The position numbers and the translations under genes were made by a program. Of a DNA stretch of 57,434 nt, positions 52,560 through 57,434 are shown piece by piece. How positions within the stretch are numbered: the stretch's first letter is position 1; every line of letters begins with the position of its first letter. Source of the stretch: a bacterium BMS3Bbin03 (GTDB taxonomy: Bacteria; Zhuqueibacterota; JdFR-76; BMS3Abin05); contig BDTM01000040.1 of the NCBI GenBank assembly GCA_002898015.1, positions 1-57,434 of the forward strand, in the 5' to 3' direction. Under the pieces are notes generated by a model. It did not search any database. It saw only the letters and a list, made by a program, of their open reading frames with translations, and was not told the DNA's origin.

Positions 52560-53180
52560 ATGATACAGGAAACTTACAAAACCATTCAATCTTCTGTTCA
52601 GGAAGAGTTAAAAGTTAAAGGCTCGCGTTTTGTGGCTCGTGCCGCGCCGGTGTCTGCAAAAGAGGAAGCGGAAGAAAAGCTCGGCCGTATTTCCCGGGAA
52701 TTTCACGAGGCGACGCACCATTGTTTTGCCTATCGGGTGGGAATAGGGGACGGCGGTGTTGATCGGAGCAGTGACGCCGGCGAACCGGCAGGGACTGCCG
52801 GCCAGCCTATTCTGCAGGTGATCCGGGGCGAGGGGTTGACGAATATTCTGGTGGTGGTCACCCGGTATTTTGGCGGCACAAAGTTGGGAATTGGCGGGCT
52901 AATAAAGGCCTACACAACCGTCACACAAGAAGTCCTGCGGAAAGCGGCCATCCTCGAAATTCCTGTTTTCCATCATCTTGAGTTAAAAACGGATTATGCG
53001 CACATCAGCAATGTGATGCGGGAAATCAATGTATTTGAAGCAAAATTAACGGCATCGGATTACCGTGAAACAATACAATTACAGGTGAATGTTCCGGCTC
53101 AAAAAGTTTCGGATTTCCGGGAGGCTTTAATCGACAGGACTGGCGGCCAGATCAAAATTAAGGTGGTAACCGAGTCTTGA
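52560..53180 (+). CDS. yigZ: YigZ/IMPACT-family protein
   Basis: A 206-residue member of the UPF0029/IMPACT family. Conserved 'VKGSRFVARAAPV' near residue 20, 'EFHEATHHCFAYRVG' near 46, the signature 'RSSDAGEPAGTAGQPIL' near 72 and 'ILVVVTRYFGGTKLGIGGLIKAY' near 96-118 in parts. The C-terminal domain has an EF-G-domain-IV-like fold in relatives. A ribosome-associated role is suspected but not shown. It overlaps the next gene by four bases (TTGA). Confidence 0.92.
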   Translation: MIQETYKTIQSSVQEELKVKGSRFVARAAPVSAKEEAEEKLGRISREFHEATHHCFAYRVGIGDGGVDRSSDAGEPAGTAGQPILQVIRGEGLTNILVVVTRYFGGTKLGIGGLIKAYTTVTQEVLRKAAILEIPVFHHLELKTDYAHISNVMREINVFEAKLTASDYRETIQLQVNVPAQKVSDFREALIDRTGGQIKIKVVTES

Positions 53181-54412
53181 ACCAAATCGTTTTGTTGATC
53201 ATTATCCTTTTGCTGTCTGCTTTTTTTTCGGGTTCCGAAACGGCATTTGTATCGACTTCCATTTACGAAACGGAAATCTGGCTTCGGAGGAAGCGGTTTG
53301 GGGCAAAACAGACACACCTATTTGTGCAGCGTCCCGAAATGCTGCTGGTGACCATTCTGGTCGGCAACAACATTGCAATTGTGACCTTCTCTTCTATTTT
53401 TACCTACCGTTTGCAGGGGGTTCTCAACGACTTTTTCATTCTGCTCCTGAATTCGTTTATTGTACTCATTTTTGCGGAAATTCTTCCTAAAACAATCCTG
53501 CGGGAAAAGTCTCACGCAGCCGTTCGCTTTTTGTCCATTCCAATGCTGATTTTTCATTATTTGATGCTTCCTCTCATCCGGGTCGTGGATTTATTGACAA
53601 AAGTCATATTGATTTTCCTGAAGACGAATCCGAAACAAGTGCACCAGTTTTTTAACCGCAGAGATCTGGAAATTTTAATTCGGGAAGGATCGGGAAAGGG
53701 TGCTGTTGAAGAATTGGAGCAAAAAATCATCACACGATTATTTCGCCTGTCCGAATTGCGGGTGCTGGAAATCATGGTGCCCCGCATGGAGATGGCCGCC
53801 GTTAATCTTTCGGATGATATTCCAAAAGTTATCCGGATCGTTGAAGCCTATAAATTCTCCCGTTATCCCGTCATCGAAGGAAGCCTCGATCACATTGTCG
53901 GCATGATTTTGGCGAAGGACCTTCTTAAAAACCCGTCTTCCGTTAAGGAAATCCTTCGAGAAGTTTATTTTGTTCCGGAGACCAAACCCGGCATCGACAT
54001 GCTTCAGGAATTTCAACAGCGAAAAATCAGCATGGCCATTGTCATCGATGAATACGGCGGCACATCCGGACTGGTGACATTGGAAGATATTGTTGAAGAA
54101 CTTTTCGGTGAAATTCGGGACGAATATGATTTTGAACGTAAAACATTCAAAGCCATTGCCCCCGGTGTCGTCATTGCGAGTGCACGGGCTGAAATTCATG
54201 ATTTGAACCGGGAGCTAAACTGGAAGCTTCCCACAGGAAACTACGAAACCATTGGCGGGTTAATTCTGGAAAACAAACATAACATCCCGAAGCCCGGAGA
54301 GGTGATTTCGATTGCGGGTTACCGGATTCAAGTTGTGAAAGCCACCCGGAAAAAAATATTGATTGTTAAAATCAAAGAAGAAAATTTTGAAAAAATTAAA
54401 CTTGAAACTTAG
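53177..54412 (+). CDS. CNNM/CorC-type membrane protein with CBS domains
   Basis: A 411-residue inner-membrane protein. The CNNM transmembrane domain (four hydrophobic helices within residues 1-150) has 'AFFSGSETAFVST' near 16 and 'EILPKTI' near 97. Two CBS domains follow: one after 'ILEIMVPRMEM' (about 198) and a second ending at 'IDEYGGTSGLVTLEDIVEELFGEIRDE' in parts (about 290-312). A CorC_HlyC domain ends the protein. Relatives take part in magnesium or cobalt efflux or resistance. The start is TTG at 53177 within the yigZ stop (TTGA). Confidence 0.9.
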   Translation: MNQIVLLIIILLLSAFFSGSETAFVSTSIYETEIWLRRKRFGAKQTHLFVQRPEMLLVTILVGNNIAIVTFSSIFTYRLQGVLNDFFILLLNSFIVLIFAEILPKTILREKSHAAVRFLSIPMLIFHYLMLPLIRVVDLLTKVILIFLKTNPKQVHQFFNRRDLEILIREGSGKGAVEELEQKIITRLFRLSELRVLEIMVPRMEMAAVNLSDDIPKVIRIVEAYKFSRYPVIEGSLDHIVGMILAKDLLKNPSSVKEILREVYFVPETKPGIDMLQEFQQRKISMAIVIDEYGGTSGLVTLEDIVEELFGEIRDEYDFERKTFKAIAPGVVIASARAEIHDLNRELNWKLPTGNYETIGGLILENKHNIPKPGEVISIAGYRIQVVKATRKKILIVKIKEENFEKIKLET

Positions 54413-54544
54413 TCAATAATTTTTTATTATTAATATGAATTATCCGTTAAAATGGTTTGTTTAACCTGGGGGTTGCCCTCAGGTGACTGATTTAGATGGC
54501 CAAACTTTTTTTACGGGCTTAGGAAAGTTTTTAAGGAGGCATTT

Positions 54545-55099
54545 ATGATTGTCGCTGTGCGGGTTGAAAAGGTAACCCTCGATACCTCCACGAATCGTTT
54601 TGTCGTGATTCTGCGGGATGATATTCATCAGCGATGGTTGCCGATCGTGGTTGGTTCTGCTGAGGCACAGGCGATAGCCCTACAACTTGAAAATATCAGC
54701 CCACCCCGGCCGCTTACTCATGATTTAATGAAAAATATCCTCGAAATCATCGGAATGCGCGTCTCCCGGATCGTGGTGAATGATTTGCGTGAAAACACGT
54801 ACTATGCCGTCATAAGCATGCGCGGAGATGGGATGGACCGGGAGGTCGACGCCCGCCCGAGTGATGCGATTGCACTGGCTCTTCGGATGCAGGCGCCTAT
54901 TTTTGTGGATGAAGAGGTCATGCAAAAGGCCGGGATTGTGGAGTCCTCTATTGTAAATGAACCGCAGCCTGTCACAAGCCGTCTGGAAGAATTAAATCTT
55001 GAATTGCAGCGGGCCGTTCACGATGAACGCTTCGAAGATGCGGCTCGTATTCGGGACGAAATTAAAGAGCTCACGAAAAATGAGGGTCAGGAATCTTAG
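54545..55099 (+). CDS. Bifunctional nuclease family protein with UVR motif
   Basis: A 184-residue protein. The N-terminal 130 residues are the BFN/DUF151 domain ('LPIVVGSAEAQAIALQLENI', 'RPLTHDLMKNIL' and 'DARPSDAIALALRMQAPIFV', in parts). The C-terminal 'LELQRAVHDERFEDAARIRDEIKEL' region is a UVR helical hairpin, as in UvrB and ClpC. BFN proteins have been reported as nucleases in plants and are widespread in bacteria with an uncertain role. AAGGAGG precedes the ATG. A terminator follows, so this gene closes its own unit. Confidence 0.9.
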   Translation: MIVAVRVEKVTLDTSTNRFVVILRDDIHQRWLPIVVGSAEAQAIALQLENISPPRPLTHDLMKNILEIIGMRVSRIVVNDLRENTYYAVISMRGDGMDREVDARPSDAIALALRMQAPIFVDEEVMQKAGIVESSIVNEPQPVTSRLEELNLELQRAVHDERFEDAARIRDEIKELTKNEGQES

Positions 55100-55165
55100 A
55101 TAACGGCCTGAAACAGCAAAACAAAATATCCCTATGATTCTTATAATTCGCCGGCAGGAGTCTTG

Positions 55166-55198
55166 AAAACCTTCGTCAAAAGACTGAAGGTTTTTTTT
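55166..55198 (+). terminator. Rho-independent terminator after the BFN gene
   Basis: AAAACCTTC (55166-55174) pairs with GAAGGTTTT (55186-55194); the loop holds a further GTC/GAC pair. The 3' arm runs into a T tract of eight. It lies 67 bp after the BFN stop. Confidence 0.85.
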
Positions 55199-55328
55199 AT
55201 GAAATCGGGGAGACGGGCAAATGGCGGCACCTATTCGGGCATCTCTTTGAGGACACCTCTATGGCAAAAATTGTTTTACACGACTATCCGGGAAATCAAT
55301 TGGTAAAAAACGTCGAGCCGGAGAAAAC

Positions 55329-57203
55329 ATGAAAAAGGAGTCGCGTTCCCCCTGGCTCTGGGTCCCATCGCTCTATTACGCCGAAGGCATTCCCTATATC
55401 GCAGTGATGGCGGTTTCGGTGATTATGTACAAAAGAATGGGCATTTCCAACACGGATATTGCCCTGTACACAAGCTGGCTTTACCTGCCCTGGGTGATTA
55501 AACCCTTCTGGAGTCCGATTGTAGACCTTTTCAGAACCAAGCGCTTTTGGATTATTACCATGCAGCTCATTGTCGGTGCCGGCCTGGGAGGCATTGCTCT
55601 GACGCTTCCGCTGCCCGGTTTCTTCAAATTCACATTGGCATTTTTCTGGCTTTTGGCGTTTAGTTCCGCCACGCACGACATCGCGGCAGACGGCTTTTAC
55701 ATGCTGGGGCTTTCGCAGCATGACCAGGCCTGGTTTGTCGGTGTACGCAGCACATTTTACCGTCTGGCCATGATCACCGGCCAGGGGCTGCTGATCATTC
55801 TGGCCGGCTACATTGAAAGCCACAGCGGGCTGCCCAATCTGGATATCCGGGTGCAGACCAGTCCCAAGATTTCCCTGACCCGCTTTGTTCATCCGGATTC
55901 CGTTCACTTTCCGTCTTACGAAGGAAGGATGCGGATTCTGTCTTTTCCGCAGAAGCTGGAAATTTCCACCGCTGCCCGTTCCAAAGCCGGGCTGGATTCG
56001 GTTCTGCAATTTGCACGGAAATGGAACGCGGCAAACGGATTTATTCAACCCGAATACAAAACGCAATCCCCGGCAGAAAGAAGGGCGGAATCGTCCTGGT
56101 GGCAAAATACGGTTTCGGGCCCGCTGGCCGATTTTTTACGAGGCCATTTCGGCATCAAAAAAGCGGTGGTGCAAAAAAATAACGCCGGGAATTTCGGTAT
56201 TATCTATTTTCATTTAAACAAAAAGCCGGCGGAAAACAAAGAAATAGTCGTGCATTTCGGCCGCAGCAAAGGGGATAAGAGCATCTCTCTTTTGGAGGGT
56301 GAGCGCTTTATTTTTAATCAAAAGAATTGGCAAAAAGCAGCTATAGCCGTCATTAAAATCGATCCCAAATTAAAAGGGGCTTCGACGGCTGAATTCAGAG
56401 CCAGCTCCGGTAATATTCCCCTGGCCTGGTCCATCACCTTTTTCTTTTTAGCCGCCATGTTCATTATTTTCTTTATTTATCATAAATTCATATTGCCTTA
56501 TCCCGTTTCCGACCGGTTGGCCGGCCGTGACGACTCATCGCACTTTGTAAAAGAATTCATCAATACGTTTGTTCTTTTTTTCAGGAAGAACCGTATCGGC
56601 TGGATCCTGGCTTTTCTGCTGCTTTACCGTCTGGGCGAATCACAGCTCGTCAAGCTGGCGTCGCCATTTATGCTGGATGCCCAGGAAGTCGGCGGCCTTG
56701 CCCTGACAACCGGCCAGGTCGGCTATATTTACGGCACAATCGGCATTCTGTTTCTGACTCTGGGCGGCCTTCTGGGCGGCTTTCTGGCCGCGAAGTATGG
56801 CCTGAAAACCTGGTTGTGGTGGATGGCTGTTGCCATTAATCTGCCGGATGCGGTTTACATTTACCTGTCTTACGTTCAGCCGGACAGTCTGTTGATGATC
56901 AATCTGGCCGTGGCGACCGAGCAGTTTGGCTACGGATTCGGGTTTACCGCCTATATGCTTTATATGATTTATGCATCCGAAGGGAAATTCAAGACAAGTC
57001 ACTTTGCCATTGCAACGGGATTCATGGCTCTGGGCATGATGGTGCCCGGGATGTTCAGCGGCTGGCTGCAGGAAGTCATCGGCTACCAGCACTTTTTTAT
57101 CTGGGTGATGATTTCAACGATTCCCGGTTTTCTCACCCTGCCCTTTATTCCTTTAGACAAGGATTTTGGGAAAAAGAGGGTTAGTGATTCAGGCGTCCAT
57201 TAA
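55329..57203 (+). CDS. AmpG-like MFS transporter with large periplasmic insertion
   Basis: A 624-residue major-facilitator protein. The first half ('SLYYAEGIPYIAVMAVSVIMY', 'LYLPWVIKPFWSPIVD', 'ATHDIAADGFYML' in parts) fits the AmpG/PTR2-like group, which takes up muropeptides or other solutes. After five helices, residues about 160-358 are a soluble, beta-rich segment before the sixth helix at 360, placing about 200 residues in the periplasm. The second half has 'VGYIYGTIGILFLTLGGLLGG' near 463. Normal AmpG proteins lack such a domain, so the substrate is open. Cell-wall recycling is one possibility. Confidence 0.8.
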   Translation: MKKESRSPWLWVPSLYYAEGIPYIAVMAVSVIMYKRMGISNTDIALYTSWLYLPWVIKPFWSPIVDLFRTKRFWIITMQLIVGAGLGGIALTLPLPGFFKFTLAFFWLLAFSSATHDIAADGFYMLGLSQHDQAWFVGVRSTFYRLAMITGQGLLIILAGYIESHSGLPNLDIRVQTSPKISLTRFVHPDSVHFPSYEGRMRILSFPQKLEISTAARSKAGLDSVLQFARKWNAANGFIQPEYKTQSPAERRAESSWWQNTVSGPLADFLRGHFGIKKAVVQKNNAGNFGIIYFHLNKKPAENKEIVVHFGRSKGDKSISLLEGERFIFNQKNWQKAAIAVIKIDPKLKGASTAEFRASSGNIPLAWSITFFFLAAMFIIFFIYHKFILPYPVSDRLAGRDDSSHFVKEFINTFVLFFRKNRIGWILAFLLLYRLGESQLVKLASPFMLDAQEVGGLALTTGQVGYIYGTIGILFLTLGGLLGGFLAAKYGLKTWLWWMAVAINLPDAVYIYLSYVQPDSLLMINLAVATEQFGYGFGFTAYMLYMIYASEGKFKTSHFAIATGFMALGMMVPGMFSGWLQEVIGYQHFFIWVMISTIPGFLTLPFIPLDKDFGKKRVSDSGVH

Positions 57204-57220
57204 AACAGAGGGATTCATTG

Positions 57221-57434
57221 GTGTTGAAAGCAAAATTACTTCTTAAAGTCTCAATTCTTTCGCTGGTTTTATTGATACTGGCCTGTGCCAGCTCGACCAA
57301 AATGGCGGATAATTTTTTTAAAGAGAAAAATTATCGAGCGGCTATTTACGGCTATCAACAATCTCTTAAAAAAGATCCAGCCAATGTGAACGCCTGGATC
57401 AATCTTGGGAAAAGCTACCAGGCTCTTGGGATAC
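57221..57434 (+). CDS. TPR-repeat lipoprotein (3' end cut by window)
   Basis: The frame is open from a GTG at 57221 to the end of the window, giving 71 residues so far. It has a signal peptide with lipobox L-A-C-A (cysteine near residue 22) and then 'NFFKEKNYRAAIYGYQQSLKKDP' and 'NVNAWINLGKSYQALG', the start of TPR repeats. GAGGGA at 57208-57213 supports the start, 17 bp after the transporter stop. The likely role is an envelope scaffold; the rest of the gene is outside the window. Confidence 0.8.
   Translation, partial: MLKAKLLLKVSILSLVLLILACASSTKMADNFFKEKNYRAAIYGYQQSLKKDPANVNAWINLGKSYQALGI

Overview
The window is about 57 kb of moderately GC-balanced bacterial chromosome, almost wholly coding. 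All genes but two (rpmB and a small coiled-coil gene) lie on the + strand. Gene content (dcw division cluster, fab cluster, CsgG-like and TPR lipoproteins, two 2-oxoacid:ferredoxin oxidoreductase subunit pairs with succinyl-CoA synthetase, zinc-binding L28 and L32, TTG/GTG starts) fits a Gram-negative, probably anaerobic member of the FCB / Calditrichota-KSB1 type. That placement is an inference from gene content and could not be tested by search. There is no phage, transposase, CRISPR array, rRNA or recognisable tRNA.

Layout. 1-4.2 kb: a palindromic element, a DUF3108 protein, a deoxyhypusine-synthase-like protein, YchF and a flippase-like membrane protein. 4.3-12.1 kb: DNA repair, with a UvrD-type helicase fused to an iron-sulfur nuclease and an SbcD/YhaO plus SbcC/YhaN-like pair, separated by 0.9 kb of repeat-rich non-coding DNA. 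12.3-26.0 kb: a division and cell-wall operon, mraZ-rsmH-ftsL-ftsI-murF-mraY-ftsW-murG-murB-ftsQ-ftsA-ftsZ. It is driven by a strong promoter followed by four 10-bp-phased repeats (probable MraZ operator) and closed by a hairpin terminator; murE, murD and murC are absent from their usual places. 26-31.5 kb: rpmB, pyrophosphatase, Dus, a coiled-coil protein with 21-bp tandem repeats, and a COG2403 GTPase paired with carbamate kinase. 31.6-37.1 kb: sucCD-korDABC-ndk, which interconverts 2-oxoglutarate, succinyl-CoA and succinate with ferredoxin and NTP. 37.4-45.8 kb: yceD-rpmF-plsX-fabH-(CsgG/TPR lipoprotein)-fabD-fabG-acpP-fabF-rnc, followed by an acyl-CoA dehydrogenase. 47.2-51.5 kb: an FGGY sugar kinase, a RuBisCO-like protein and a saccharopine-dehydrogenase-like oxidoreductase. 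51.7-57.4 kb: HEAT-repeat protein, YigZ, CorC-type protein, bifunctional-nuclease-family protein, an AmpG-like transporter with a large periplasmic insert, and a truncated TPR lipoprotein.

The strongest candidate for an undescribed system is the kinase / RuBisCO-like / dehydrogenase cassette at 47.2-51.5 kb. By-eye alignment of the RuBisCO-like protein keeps the enolisation and metal-site residues but loses those that bind the second phosphate, so a singly phosphorylated substrate made by the adjacent kinase is a coherent hypothesis. Other points of interest are the MraZ operator, the missing Mur ligases, a duplicated FtsZ tail motif, and at least four families of short interspersed structured repeats, one with visible stem covariation.
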